64,000 bases of DNA from Sanguibacter antarcticus (GCF_002564005.1 NZ_PDJG01000001.1:3100001-3164000); one strand, 5' to 3'. Counted from the first letter of the stretch, positions 49,056 through 58,350 are shown. Made by a program: numbers and translations. The notes: a model not told the origin generated them from the sequence alone.

Positions 49056-50147
49056 TCACCAGCTCTTCGTGGTGCCGCCGCCCTGGTCGTTCAACCAGCC
49101 CTCGGTGTCCCGGCGCTCGTCCTCACCTTGCTGGTTGCGCTGCTCGAGGTCTTCGCGACGCTGCTCTTCGGGGGTCAACGGTTCGCCCGTCTCGGGGGTC
49201 GACGGCTCGCCCGTCTGCGGGTCCTGCGGATCGGTGCTCGGAGCGTCTTGGGGGTCCTGCGGGTCCTGCGGATCCTCCGGCTCCTGAGGGTCTCCCTCGC
49301 CGCTGTTCTCGTCCTCGGGTGGGGGCGGGTTCTCGAGCGCTTCGCGTTTCTCGCGCGCGGACGTCTCCTTCTCGACGACGCGTTCGCGCGCCTCGTCGTC
49401 GTCCGGGCACTCGTTCCAGATCCGGATCTCGTCGGCGTCCTGGTAGAGCCCCTCGGCCTCGAGGTAGGACTCGATCGCCAGGTCCTTGTAGAGGTCGGGG
49501 TCCGGCGCCGTCCCGTCGGTGGGGACGTCGGTCCCGAGAGCGTCGAGCGCTCCCTGCTCACGCTTCATGCGCTCGACGTGGCCGTCGGCGACGGCCTGCG
49601 CGACGTCGCCCTGGAGCTCGTGGCCGACTGCGAGGTTCGTCTGGATCGCGCACACCGGCACGAACGTGCCCGCCGGGAGGTCGGCGAGGTCGGCTGGCGG
49701 CTCGGGGGCGAGGTCGTGAGCACGGAAGAGGGCGTCGATACCGCCCTGGAGGTTGTCGTCGCGCATCAGCGACGTCCCCTCGTCGAAGTGTCCCTTCCAC
49801 TGCTCGGCCACGTCGAGGGTCTGCAACCAGTGGTACCGCGACGATGCTCCGGCGAAGTCCTCGTCACCGTAGAGCTCGTCGGCCGCGTTGGCGATCAGGG
49901 GGACGGACAGCGCCTTGGCTGCGCCGAGGAGCGCAAGGAGCACGAGCGGGAACGTCCACCAGAACAGGCGCTTGCGCTTGCGCAGCCGTGCCGTGCGGAT
50001 GCGTGCGACCCGGTCGTGCTCGAGCACCCGGCGGCGTTCTTCTGCCTGGTGCTCGAGCTCGACGCGGCGGGTCGCCGGGCGGCCTGGACGGGCGCCGGGG
50101 CCGGTCCGGACCTTGGTCGGGAGCGGGGGGACGGGCTGGTCAGGCAT
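49056..50147 (-). CDS. Membrane-anchored repeat protein of the MoxR/VWA operon
   Basis: A 363-residue protein, last in the MoxR-DUF58-VWA operon. The N-terminal 65 residues are basic and cytoplasmic with one membrane helix (LFWWTFPLVLLALLGAAKAL). The middle region (WLQTLDVAEQWKGHFDEGT, GIDALFRAHDLAPEPP) is helical and may be TPR-like, as in BatC/BatE proteins. The C-terminus is a low-complexity acidic Pro/Gln region with PQEPEDPQDPQDPQ and related repeats. It likely assembles with the VWA proteins at the membrane. Its ATG overlaps the upstream VWA stop by eight bases. Confidence 0.75.
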   Translation of the reverse strand: MPDQPVPPLPTKVRTGPGARPGRPATRRVELEHQAEERRRVLEHDRVARIRTARLRKRKRLFWWTFPLVLLALLGAAKALSVPLIANAADELYGDEDFAGASSRYHWLQTLDVAEQWKGHFDEGTSLMRDDNLQGGIDALFRAHDLAPEPPADLADLPAGTFVPVCAIQTNLAVGHELQGDVAQAVADGHVERMKREQGALDALGTDVPTDGTAPDPDLYKDLAIESYLEAEGLYQDADEIRIWNECPDDDEARERVVEKETSAREKREALENPPPPEDENSGEGDPQEPEDPQDPQDPQDAPSTDPQDPQTGEPSTPETGEPLTPEEQRREDLEQRNQQGEDERRDTEGWLNDQGGGTTKSW

Positions 50148-51168
50148 GGTGGACCCCCACGGTTCGGCCGAGCCGGCGCCCGGCGTCCCAGGCTTCGAGC
50201 GTGAGCAGGAGCGCGAGGACGAGCGCGAACGGCCACACGACCATCTGGTACGACGTGAGCGTGCGCCGCCCGTCGGCAGCGATCTGCCGGGGGTCGACGT
50301 CCGCGACGAGGTCGGCGGTCTCGGTGGGCTCGGTGCGCTGGACGTAGGGGATGCCCATCTCGTCGGCGACGGCCTGGAGCTGGACGGGGTCGAGGACCGA
50401 GAGGGCGTCGGGGGAGCCGTCCTTCGTCGTGTCCTTGATGTAGTCGCCCTCGGCGTCTGTGCCGTTGTTGAAGATGGGGTCGTACTCCTTCATGCGCCCG
50501 CCCTGCGTGGTGCCGTAGCCCAGGACGGCGCCACCGTCGACGAGAGGTGCGAGGTCGGCGTAGGACCGGCGCGCGCCGTCGGCCGTGTTCTCGCCGTCGC
50601 TCATGAAGAACACGAGGCGCACATTCGTGGGGTCCTGCTCGGACGCGCCGGTGAGCGCCCGGGTGAGCTCGGTCAGCGGGCGGTCGACGAGGGACCCCTG
50701 GGAGTAGATCGTCACCTCCCGCTCGAGGGTCTGGGCCCAGGCGGTGACGGAGCGGGCGTCTGTCGTCAGCGGCAGCTGCCGGCTCGCCTGGGAGTCGAAC
50801 GAGATGATCGAGTACCGCGCGCCGGGGATGTCGGCGGTGATGCTCTGCATGTCGGCCCGCACGCCGTCCAGGCGTTTCTCGGTGCCGTCGTAGTCCTCCG
50901 CGGCCATGGAGCCGGTGCGGTCGACGACGAAGAACACGTCGACCGCGGTGATCGTCGTGTCGGTCCCGGTCCGCGGCACGCTGGGGGCGAGGCCGACGAC
51001 CGCGACGGCGAGGACGATGCCGGAGCGCCGGAACCAGGCCCACGCCTCGCGGCGACCGGTCCCGGACGGGCGGCGGGCTGCGCGGACCGCGAGGACGGCC
51101 GTGAACCCCAGCAAGGGCACGAAGATCGCGGCGAGGACGACGACGGGCAGGAGCGGTTGGAGGATCAC
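50140..51168 (-). CDS. VWA-domain membrane protein, BatB-like
   Basis: A 342-residue protein with helices near its start (LLPVVVLAAIFVPLLGFTAVL) and end (VVWPFALVLALLLTL) and a von Willebrand A domain between them. The MIDAS region reads VDRTGSM rather than the usual DxSxS, with Thr replacing the first Ser; the later FMSDGENTADGARR segment is normal. The GTG start at 51168 overlaps the stop of the upstream VWA gene (GTGA), and the stop overlaps the downstream gene by eight bases. Such paired VWA proteins act with MoxR ATPases; exact function is unknown. Confidence 0.82.
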   Translation of the reverse strand: MILQPLLPVVVLAAIFVPLLGFTAVLAVRAARRPSGTGRREAWAWFRRSGIVLAVAVVGLAPSVPRTGTDTTITAVDVFFVVDRTGSMAAEDYDGTEKRLDGVRADMQSITADIPGARYSIISFDSQASRQLPLTTDARSVTAWAQTLEREVTIYSQGSLVDRPLTELTRALTGASEQDPTNVRLVFFMSDGENTADGARRSYADLAPLVDGGAVLGYGTTQGGRMKEYDPIFNNGTDAEGDYIKDTTKDGSPDALSVLDPVQLQAVADEMGIPYVQRTEPTETADLVADVDPRQIAADGRRTLTSYQMVVWPFALVLALLLTLEAWDAGRRLGRTVGVHHA

Positions 51169-52217
51169 TCGCGCAACCTCCACTGCACGACGACGAGCAG
51201 CGTCACGCCGAGGACCGCCCAGAGGAACCACGGACCGGCCTTGTCGGCTGACGTGACCTCGGGCGAGGCGTCGAGGTCGACCGCCTGCTGTGCCTGGACG
51301 TCACGGACCATCGTCTCGACCGCCTCGGCGTCGTCGCTGTAGAAGTACATGCCGCCCGCGCCTTCGATGGCCTCGCGGTACTCCCGCTCGAGGTTCTCGC
51401 TGCCGCCCCAGTCGGACGCGCCGTAGAGACCGTTGAGGGAGATGCCGCGCGAGGCGGCCAGGTCCACCGACTCCTGCAGCGAGTAGATGGGGGCTCCCAT
51501 GAGGTCGTTGTCGGTGGCGAGGATGATCGAGCGCGACCGCTCGGTCTCGGCCTCGTCGAACTGCAGCACGCAGCTCGCGAGCCCGTCGCCGATGAGGGAC
51601 GAGCCGTCCGTCGTGCCGGTGGTGCCCGCGGTGAAGAGCATGTACCGGTCGAGCGCCTCGGCGTCGTCGGTGTACGTGACCACGGGGTCGAGCGCCGCGG
51701 TCGCCTCGACGAGCTGGTCCTGGACGAGCGTGTAGTCGTCGGTGAGCGGGAACACGGTCCGGGAGGTGGAGTTGAAGATCGACAGGGCGATGCGTTCGCC
51801 CTCGAAGCTCTCGACGAGGCCGGAGAACACCTCGACCATCTCCTTGTCGTACTCGAGCATGGACCCCGAGACGTCGAGGCACAGGACGATGTCTCGCGTG
51901 CCGAGCTTCTGGTTGACGACCGAGACGTCGGCGGGGCGCGCGGCGATGACGGCGGTGCCGACCGTCGCGACGAGGAGCCCGGTAACACCGAGCCACTGCA
52001 GCGCGCGGTAGCGCCGGACCCACGCCCGGAGCTCCGGGATCTGCTGGAGGTACTCGGAGTTCGCGACCCAGACGGCTTCCTCGGACCGGGCGGACCGCGG
52101 GTGCCGGGCGGTGTACCAGGCGACGAGCGCGGCCGCCGCGACGACGACGAGCACGACGGCGACGAGCCACGGCCACCGGATGGACGACGTGACCTCCCCT
52201 GCTGCGAGGATCACCAT
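51165..52217 (-). CDS. VWA-domain membrane protein, BatA-like
   Basis: A 350-residue protein with two N-terminal membrane helices (WLVAVVLVVVAAAALVAWY and a second near residue 75), a VWA domain with a complete MIDAS (LCLDVSGSMLEYD, TTDGSSLIGDGLA) and a C-terminal helix (GPWFLWAVLGVTLLVVVQW). This is the BatA-type arrangement. It is coupled at both ends by short overlaps: seven bases with the DUF4381-like gene and four with the BatB-like gene. It probably forms a heteromer with the neighbouring VWA protein, using Mg2+ at the MIDAS to grip substrates or partners. Confidence 0.85.
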   Translation of the reverse strand: MVILAAGEVTSSIRWPWLVAVVLVVVAAAALVAWYTARHPRSARSEEAVWVANSEYLQQIPELRAWVRRYRALQWLGVTGLLVATVGTAVIAARPADVSVVNQKLGTRDIVLCLDVSGSMLEYDKEMVEVFSGLVESFEGERIALSIFNSTSRTVFPLTDDYTLVQDQLVEATAALDPVVTYTDDAEALDRYMLFTAGTTGTTDGSSLIGDGLASCVLQFDEAETERSRSIILATDNDLMGAPIYSLQESVDLAASRGISLNGLYGASDWGGSENLEREYREAIEGAGGMYFYSDDAEAVETMVRDVQAQQAVDLDASPEVTSADKAGPWFLWAVLGVTLLVVVQWRLRE

Positions 52218-52699
52218 GACGAGACCACCGTCCGTGCGCCGTCGAGGCCTTCGACCCCGGTCTCCTGGGTGGTGCGCGCGAACGCCGGCTGGTAGTACCG
52301 GGCGATGAGGTTGGCGAGACGCCCGGCCCCGGTGAGGTGCTCGAGATCCGTGAGCGTCATGACGGACGTGTCGATCCCGCGGCGTCTGCCGGCGAACTCG
52401 CGGACGATCGTGCTGAGGCGCAGGTGCAGCTCACGGACGTCGATCTCCTCGGCGTAGAAGGCACGTTCCACCTCGTCGATCTTCGTGAGGCAGAGGACCC
52501 GGACGTCGACGAAGGGGTCGCTCCCGGCCGCGTACGTCGCAGGCGGCAGCGGCTCGCGCACCTGGTCCTCGTCGCTGCGCCGGCGGGTGACGACGAACAA
52601 GACGACGAGCCAGACGGTGACGGCCACGAGGAGCGCGACTCCCGTCCAGGCCCACCACGCGCTGAACGCGACAGGGTCGACGATGTCATCGATGGGCAC
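52211..52699 (-). CDS. Small membrane protein, DUF4381-like position
   Basis: A 162-residue protein with one N-terminal membrane helix (WWAWTGVALLVAVTVWLVVLFVV) followed by a basic stretch and a helical cytoplasmic domain (VRVLCLTKIDEVERAFYAEE, LTDLEHLTGAGRLANLIARY). Place, size and layout match the DUF4381-type proteins of MoxR-DUF58-VWA operons, though no exact motif identifies it. It overlaps the DUF58 gene by 14 bases and the BatA-like gene by seven. Confidence 0.72.
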   Translation of the reverse strand: MPIDDIVDPVAFSAWWAWTGVALLVAVTVWLVVLFVVTRRRSDEDQVREPLPPATYAAGSDPFVDVRVLCLTKIDEVERAFYAEEIDVRELHLRLSTIVREFAGRRRGIDTSVMTLTDLEHLTGAGRLANLIARYYQPAFARTTQETGVEGLDGARTVVSSW

Positions 52700-53585
52700 G
52701 TCGCTGCCTCCCCAGGAGCTCGACGAACCGGTCGACGACGTCGTCGCTGCTGTCCACGACCATCCCGTGGACCTGCTGACGTCGGAGCAGGTCGGCGACG
52801 AGCGCGCGGCGCGCGTGGACCACCTTGTCGGCTGAACGCTGGAGCCCGCGACGCTGCTGGAGGTAGGCCGGCAGGTGGAGGTCGTCGTCGACGTCGCGCA
52901 CCGGGCTCTTCGTCGGCCCGCCGGTGATCGTCAGCGCCGAGGCGTCGGCGACAGCGAGGACCATGACCTCGTGGCGCACGCGCAGCTGGCGCAGGAGGCG
53001 CTCGTGCTGGGGCTCGGGGCGTGCCTCGTCGGTGATGAGGATCATGAGCGATCGGCGCTGGAAGGCGTTCATCGCCCGCTCGAGCGGGCGGTCGAGATCG
53101 CTCGCCGGTGCGTCGACGTCGAACATGCCCGCCAGGTGGTGGAGCATGACCTCGAGATCGCGCGTGCTCGCGCGCGGCGGGCGCTGGACGAGCCGTTCGG
53201 CGTCGCCAGCGACGAGCGCGACGCGGTCACCCCGGTCGCGCGCCAGGTACGCGACGAGCGACGCCATGAAGACGGCGACCGTCGACTTCTCTTCCCCGCC
53301 GGCGGAGACCGCTGCCATGTTGCGCCCGGTGTCGACGACGAGCACGAGGTTGAGGTTCGACTGCCGCACGAACCTGCGGATGATGGGGATGCCGGCGCGC
53401 GCGCTGGACTTCCAGTCGACGTCGCCGACGTCGTCACCGGGGGAGTAGAGGGAGAGGTCGTCGAAGTCTTGGCCGTGGCCTTTGAAGATCGACCGGTGCC
53501 GGCCCTCGAGCAGGCCGGCCGCACGGCGTGCCACGGGGAGCTCGAGCCGAGCCCTGACCTGGGCGAGCCGTGAGATCTCTGTCAT
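52686..53585 (-). CDS. DUF58 domain protein
   Basis: A 299-residue DUF58 protein, a VWA-related fold found next to MoxR ATPases. The diagnostic segment is HRSIFKGHGQDFDDLSLYSPGDDVGDVDWKSSARAG near residues 30-65, followed by VVDTGRNMAAVSAG in the MIDAS-like position. No membrane helix is visible, so it is cytosolic and may link the ATPase to the membrane VWA proteins. It starts 13 bp after moxR and overlaps the next gene by 14 bases. Confidence 0.9.
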   Translation of the reverse strand: MTEISRLAQVRARLELPVARRAAGLLEGRHRSIFKGHGQDFDDLSLYSPGDDVGDVDWKSSARAGIPIIRRFVRQSNLNLVLVVDTGRNMAAVSAGGEEKSTVAVFMASLVAYLARDRGDRVALVAGDAERLVQRPPRASTRDLEVMLHHLAGMFDVDAPASDLDRPLERAMNAFQRRSLMILITDEARPEPQHERLLRQLRVRHEVMVLAVADASALTITGGPTKSPVRDVDDDLHLPAYLQQRRGLQRSADKVVHARRALVADLLRRQQVHGMVVDSSDDVVDRFVELLGRQRRAHR

Positions 53586-53598
53586 CGTCGGGCAGCCC

Positions 53599-54597
53599 CT
53601 ACGGCGTGGGGACGGCGTCGAAGATCGCGTCGATGAGCTGCTCGGGCTGCACGTTGTTGGCGAGCGCGTCGAACGTCCGGACGATGCGGTGCCGGAGCAC
53701 GGCGTAGCGGATCGCCTTGATGTCGTCGGGGATGACGAAGCCGCGACCAGCCTGGATCGCGAGGGACTGCGCCACGCGCATGAGCGCGATCGACCCGCGG
53801 GGGCTCGCGCCCACGCGCACGTGGTTGGAGAGTCCCTGGACGGGGCGAGGGCCGGAGAAGCGGCTCGTGTTGATGACGTCGACGATGTACCGCTTGATCG
53901 AGGTGTCCACGTACACGTCGTCGACGAGCCCTTGGAGGAACCGGACGTCGTCCAGGGAGATCGGCGGGACCGTGAGAGGAGCCGACTGGCGACCGGACGA
54001 GACCCGCTCGAGGATCTCGACCTCGTGGACCGCGCCCGGGTACGTGAGGACCTCTTTCATGAGGAACCGGTCCATCTGCGCCTCGGGCAGCACGTACGTG
54101 CCCTCCTCCTCGATGGGGTTCTGCGTCGCGAGGACCATGAACGGGTCGGGGAGCGGGTACTCGACGCCACCGATGGACGTCTGGCGCTCTTGCATCGCCT
54201 CGAGCATGGCCGACTGGGTCTTCGCGCTCGACCGGTTCACCTCGTCGAGCAGGACGAGGTTCGCGTGCACGGGGCCGAGCTGCGTGGTGAACGAGCCGGT
54301 CCCGTAGTTGTAGATCTGCGTGCCGACGATGTCGTTCGGCATGAGGTCGGGCGTGCACTGGATGCGGTGGAACGTCCCGCTGACGGACGCGGCGAGCGTC
54401 TCGGCAGCCGTCGTCTTCGCGAGGCCTGGGACGCTCTCGAGCAGGATGTGCCCGCCGGCGAGGAGGGAGCTCACGAGCGCGGTCCGCAGCGCCTCTTGCC
54501 CGACGACCCGCTGCTCGAAGACCTGGGTGACCGTACCGAGGAGCTCTTTGGCCTTCTGGAGGTCTTCGGGAGTGATGCCGCCGTGGCCTGCGCTCAT
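53599..54597 (-). CDS. moxR: MoxR-family AAA+ ATPase
   Basis: A 332-residue AAA+ ATPase. The Walker A region is the atypical MoxR version LLAGGHILLESVPGLAKTTAA, Walker B is VLLDEVNRSSAKTQSAML, and sensor 1 is MVLATQNPIEEEGTYVLPEAQMDRF. MoxR proteins act as chaperones that insert cofactors or mature complexes together with VWA proteins. It is the first gene of the six-gene minus-strand operon running to 49056, with very short or overlapping junctions throughout. Its start lies 122 bp from the divergent CopD/CtaG gene. Confidence 0.94.
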   Translation of the reverse strand: MSAGHGGITPEDLQKAKELLGTVTQVFEQRVVGQEALRTALVSSLLAGGHILLESVPGLAKTTAAETLAASVSGTFHRIQCTPDLMPNDIVGTQIYNYGTGSFTTQLGPVHANLVLLDEVNRSSAKTQSAMLEAMQERQTSIGGVEYPLPDPFMVLATQNPIEEEGTYVLPEAQMDRFLMKEVLTYPGAVHEVEILERVSSGRQSAPLTVPPISLDDVRFLQGLVDDVYVDTSIKRYIVDVINTSRFSGPRPVQGLSNHVRVGASPRGSIALMRVAQSLAIQAGRGFVIPDDIKAIRYAVLRHRIVRTFDALANNVQPEQLIDAIFDAVPTP

Positions 54598-54719
54598 GGT
54601 GGGACGTGCCTTTCGTCGCGGGGTCGGGCTTCAGTATGCCAGCGCCCCAGGTCTTCCGGCCCTTGCGCCCGATGGTTCCGGGTACCCGTGCACAACTCCC
54701 CTCCACGTACCCTGGTGGC

Positions 54720-56762
54720 GTGAAGACACGCCAGCAGGACGGGGGCGCGGTGGCCTCTCGCAGGCCTGCGCAGGCGCCGCCCGACGCACCACGCTCTTGG
54801 GTCGGGGTCCCCGTCGGGGTCGTCCTCCTCGCTCTTCTTGCCGTCGTCGTGGGCGGCGCGTTCTCGGACGCGTTCACGACGCAGCTGCTCCTCGACCCGG
54901 GCGCCGTCGTGCGGTGGGGGCTGCCTGTCGCGACCGTCGTGAGCGAGCTCGCGGTCGCTGTGACGCTCGGGGGGCTCGTCCTCGCGGCGTTCGTCGTCCC
55001 GCCGGGCGTCGCTCTCGACCGGACCCTGAGCACCGTGGCGCTCGGTGCGGGCACGTGGACGGTCGCGTCTCTCGTGCGGATGGTCCTCGCCGCCTCCAAC
55101 GCTGTCGGTGTCCCGCTCGACGCGCCCACCTTCGGTGAGCAGCTCGGCGTCTACCTCACGCAGATCTCGGCCGGGCGCGCCTACCTGGCCATCACGGTGA
55201 CGGCTGCGGTCGTCTGCCTGATGGCCATGCTCACGCGGACCGCGACGGGCGCTCTGTGGTCGGCGGCCCTGACGTTCCTCCCGCTCGTGCTCCAGTCGCT
55301 CATGGGCCATGCGGCGGGCTCAACGAGCCACGAGATCGCGGTCTCGTCCCTCTTCATGCACCTCGTCGGTGCTGCCGTGTGGATCGGCGGCCTGCTCGTG
55401 ATAGCGGTTCTGCGGACGCGTCGCGCGCTCACGGACGAGGCGCTCGCTGTCGTCGTCGCCCGCTTCTCGCCGGTCGCGGCCTGGTGCTTCGTTGTCGTCG
55501 CGCTCTCCGGCGTGGTCAACGCGCTCGTCCGTCTCGGCGGGGTCGCAGGGCTCTCGACGGACTACGGGGTGCTCATCCTCGCCAAGGCGGGGCTGTTCGT
55601 GGTGCTCGGTGGGTTCGGCTGGGCGCACCGGTCCTGGGTGGTCGGACGGCTCGGTGCGTCTGCGGCTCGCGGCTCGACCGCGCTCTTCTGGCGCCTGGCG
55701 GGTGCCGAGCTGCTCGTCATGGGTGCCGTGTCGGGGGTCGCCGTCGCTCTCGGTGGCAGCCCGCCGCCCGACGACAACGCGCCGCCCCCTGACCCCACGC
55801 CCGCGTTCATCATCACGGGCAGGGCTCTCCCGCCGGAGCTGACCTTCTCCCGCTGGTTCACCGAGTGGAACTGGGACGTGCTCCTCGGCTTCGCGTGCGT
55901 CGCCGCCCTCGTCGTCTACCTCCGGTGGGTGCGGCGCCTGCACCGGCGCGGCGACGCCTGGTCGCCGGTGCGCACCGTCTCCTGGGTGACCGGGACGGTC
56001 ATCATGTTCTGGGTGACGAACGGTGGACCGGCGGTCTACGGGTCCGTGCTCTTCAGCGCTCACATGCTCCAGCACATGGTCCTGGCGATGGTCATCCCGA
56101 TCTTCCTCGTCTCGGGTGCACCGATCACTCTCGCGCTGCGCGGCCTGACCATCCGCAAGGACGGGACGCGCGGGCCGCGCGAGTGGCTGCTCGTCATCGT
56201 CCACTCCCACCTGGGGCGGTTCTTCGCGCACCCGATCGTCGCAGCGATCAACTTTGCCGGCTCGCTGATCGTCTTCTACTACACCCCGGCGTTCGAGTAC
56301 GCCCTCTCGACCCACACGGGTCACATCCTGATGACCGTGCACTTCACGCTCGCGGGCTACTTCTTCGCCAACGCGCTCATCGGCATCGACCCTGGTCCGT
56401 CGCGTCCGCCGTACGCGCAGCGGCTCCTGCTGCTCCTCGCGACGATGGCGTTCCACGCCTTCTTCGGTGTGACGCTCATGTCCGGCGAGATCCTCCTCGT
56501 CCCCGAGTGGTTCGGCCTCATGGGCCGCGAGTGGGGGCTGTCGGCTCTCGCGGACCAGCAGGAGGGTGGTGGCATCGCCTGGGGCGTCGGCGAGCTGCCG
56601 ACGATCAGCCTGGCGGTCATCGTGGCCGTCTCGTGGTCGAGAGCCGACGAGCGCCTCGCGAAGCGTCGTGACCGCAAGGTCGACCGCGACGGGGACGTCG
56701 AGATGGACGACTACAACGACATGCTCCAGAAGCTCTCCGACGCGGACGACCGGGCGCTCTGA
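54720..56762 (+). CDS. CopD-CtaG fusion: copper uptake/cytochrome oxidase assembly protein
   Basis: A 680-residue polytopic membrane protein. The first half (about 1-350) resembles CopD-like copper transport proteins (SLMGHAAGSTSHEIAVSSLF with MHLVGAAVWIGGLLVIAVL). The second half (about 370-650) is the caa3-type CtaG family (ELTFSRWFTEWNWDVLLGFA, FSAHMLQHMVLAMVIPIFLV, MTVHFTLAGYFFANALIGID), with several histidines that may bind copper. Such fusions are widespread in Actinobacteria and are linked to CuA-site copper delivery. The GTG at 54720 is chosen; open frame extends to 54606 but lacks a ribosome site. Confidence 0.85.
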   Translation: MKTRQQDGGAVASRRPAQAPPDAPRSWVGVPVGVVLLALLAVVVGGAFSDAFTTQLLLDPGAVVRWGLPVATVVSELAVAVTLGGLVLAAFVVPPGVALDRTLSTVALGAGTWTVASLVRMVLAASNAVGVPLDAPTFGEQLGVYLTQISAGRAYLAITVTAAVVCLMAMLTRTATGALWSAALTFLPLVLQSLMGHAAGSTSHEIAVSSLFMHLVGAAVWIGGLLVIAVLRTRRALTDEALAVVVARFSPVAAWCFVVVALSGVVNALVRLGGVAGLSTDYGVLILAKAGLFVVLGGFGWAHRSWVVGRLGASAARGSTALFWRLAGAELLVMGAVSGVAVALGGSPPPDDNAPPPDPTPAFIITGRALPPELTFSRWFTEWNWDVLLGFACVAALVVYLRWVRRLHRRGDAWSPVRTVSWVTGTVIMFWVTNGGPAVYGSVLFSAHMLQHMVLAMVIPIFLVSGAPITLALRGLTIRKDGTRGPREWLLVIVHSHLGRFFAHPIVAAINFAGSLIVFYYTPAFEYALSTHTGHILMTVHFTLAGYFFANALIGIDPGPSRPPYAQRLLLLLATMAFHAFFGVTLMSGEILLVPEWFGLMGREWGLSALADQQEGGGIAWGVGELPTISLAVIVAVSWSRADERLAKRRDRKVDRDGDVEMDDYNDMLQKLSDADDRAL

Positions 56763-56768
56763 TCGTTC

Positions 56769-56813
56769 GGTGCTACCGGTGCTACCGGTGCTACCGGTGC
56801 TACCGGTGCTACC
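56769..56813. repeat. Five perfect tandem 9-bp repeats
   Basis: GGTGCTACC is repeated exactly five times, then GGTGC, seven bases after the CopD/CtaG stop codon. The array is identical in every unit, which suggests recent slippage. It is non-coding at its present position. Confidence 0.92.
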
Positions 56814-56862
56814 GGTGCGGCCCGCGTGCTCGTCGTGCAGGAACCGGTCGTGGTGCAGAACG

Positions 56863-56902
56863 GCAGCGGCGCCCCAGCCCGACCGGGCTGAGGCGCCGCT
56901 GC
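56863..56902. terminator. Bidirectional hairpin terminator
   Basis: GCAGCGGCGCC (56863-56873) pairs with GGCGCCGCTGC (56892-56902); after a C/A mismatch, CAGCCC pairs with GGGCTG around GACC. It lies between the CopD/CtaG gene and the convergent LPMO gene. Confidence 0.85.
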
Positions 56903-56909
56903 TGCTAGG

Positions 56910-58259
56910 TCAGACGGTCGTGCACTCTGTTCCCCCGAGGGAGAAGATCGGCGCAGCGCCCGGCGACCCGGAACCGATGAACCCGAACGAGACCGCGCCG
57001 TGGTGGCCGATCGTCGAGTTCCAAGCCGCTCCTGTGGCCGAGACGGTGCTCCCGGTCTGGGTGAGCGTCGCGTTCCATGCCTGCGAGACGGTCTCTCCGT
57101 TGGCGAAGTCCCACGTGAGGTCCCAGTCGTTGATCATGGTCATCGACTCGTTGGAGATCGTCACGTTGCCCTGGAAGCCGGCGCCCCAGGAGTTCGTGGC
57201 GTCGTACTCGACCGAGCAGGTCGCTGCGGCTGCGGCCCCGGAGGAGAACATCAGGGTCGGTGACTGCGGGGAGGAGTTGCCTGCCGCGTCGTGGCCCACG
57301 ACATAGACGGAGTAGTCCGTGTCGGGTGCGAGGCCCGTGAGCGCGGCGCTCCCGGTGCCGGTCCCCGAGTAGGGGACGGTCGCGAGGACGTCGTCCGTCG
57401 TGGCGTCGTGCACCGTGTGGTTGGTGACGGCGACGTCGTCGGTCGACGCGGCGAAGGAGATCCCGGCGCTGGACCCGGACGCGGTGACGAGCGTCGGTGC
57501 GCCGGGTGCGGTCGGTGCCGTGGTGTCGGTGGGTGTGTCGGTCGGCGGGTCGGTCGGCTCGCTCGTGCTGCCACCGAACACGACGTCCGAGCAGTTGTAG
57601 AACGCTTCGGGGCTGTCCGAGCGCTCCCAGATGGAGTAGATGATGTGCTGGCCGCTCTTCTCCGGGAGGGTCGCGTCCCAGTAGTACTCCGGGCCTGTTG
57701 CACCGCCGGAACGCACCGGTGGGTCGACGGCCTTGTCGAACTCCTCGATGTCGTCCCACCCGATCGGCTGTGTCGGGTCCCACCCGTCTTTGGTGATGTA
57801 CTGCGTCCACGATCCAGGGTGTTGCACTGTCGCGGCGTACTGGAAGGTGATGTTGGCGCCGGACGTCAGAGCTGTCGTCGGCCACTCGGTGCTCGCCGCG
57901 TTGAAGGCCTTGAACTCGGCGCCCGGACCGCAGAGCTCGCCGTCCGGGATGGTCTCTTCGTGCTTGCCGTCGACAAAGGAGAGCAGGTTCCCGTACCAGG
58001 TGTAGAACGGGTAGGAGCTGACCGCGAGAGCGTCTTTGCACATCTCGTTGGTCGGGAGCATGTTGCCGCCCTGCCCGGCAGCCTGCCCGCCGGCGAGGCC
58101 GTCGAGGTAGCACTGGTACGTGCGGGTGGCGGGGAAGGTGAGTCCGCCGTGAGCGTCGGCGCTCTCCGGCGTGCCGGCGACCACCGAGCCTGCTCCGACG
58201 AGGCCGACTGCGGCGAGGCTGATGAGGAAGCGTCTCGTGCGGGAACGTGGGGTGGTCAT
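56910..58259 (-). CDS. Secreted AA10 lytic polysaccharide monooxygenase, FN3 and CBM2
   Basis: A 449-residue copper enzyme that oxidatively cleaves chitin or cellulose. The signal peptide ends at SADA, leaving His37 as the new N-terminus (HGGLTFPATRTYQCYL), the first ligand of the copper histidine brace; the second is in YAATVQHPGSWTQYIT. The catalytic domain runs to about residue 225, then a Thr/Pro linker (PTDPPTDTPTDTTAP), an FN3 domain (VYVVGHDAAGNSS) and a C-terminal CBM2 (TCSVEYDATNSWGAGFQGNV, ending GGTECTTV). CBM2 points to cellulose or chitin. The ATG at 58259 has AGGAG upstream. Confidence 0.93.
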   Translation of the reverse strand: MTTPRSRTRRFLISLAAVGLVGAGSVVAGTPESADAHGGLTFPATRTYQCYLDGLAGGQAAGQGGNMLPTNEMCKDALAVSSYPFYTWYGNLLSFVDGKHEETIPDGELCGPGAEFKAFNAASTEWPTTALTSGANITFQYAATVQHPGSWTQYITKDGWDPTQPIGWDDIEEFDKAVDPPVRSGGATGPEYYWDATLPEKSGQHIIYSIWERSDSPEAFYNCSDVVFGGSTSEPTDPPTDTPTDTTAPTAPGAPTLVTASGSSAGISFAASTDDVAVTNHTVHDATTDDVLATVPYSGTGTGSAALTGLAPDTDYSVYVVGHDAAGNSSPQSPTLMFSSGAAAAATCSVEYDATNSWGAGFQGNVTISNESMTMINDWDLTWDFANGETVSQAWNATLTQTGSTVSATGAAWNSTIGHHGAVSFGFIGSGSPGAAPIFSLGGTECTTV

Positions 58260-58350
58260 GGTCGTCGGTCTCCTGCCGTCGTGGATGGACGCCCGTTTCG
58301 GGCGAGATGTCATATCCATGGCTCCCCAGCGTCCGTCGAGATCACGGACG

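Noticed and set aside
56769-56813. CRISPR-like array
   Set aside because: Units are 9 bp and contiguous with no spacers; it is a simple tandem repeat.
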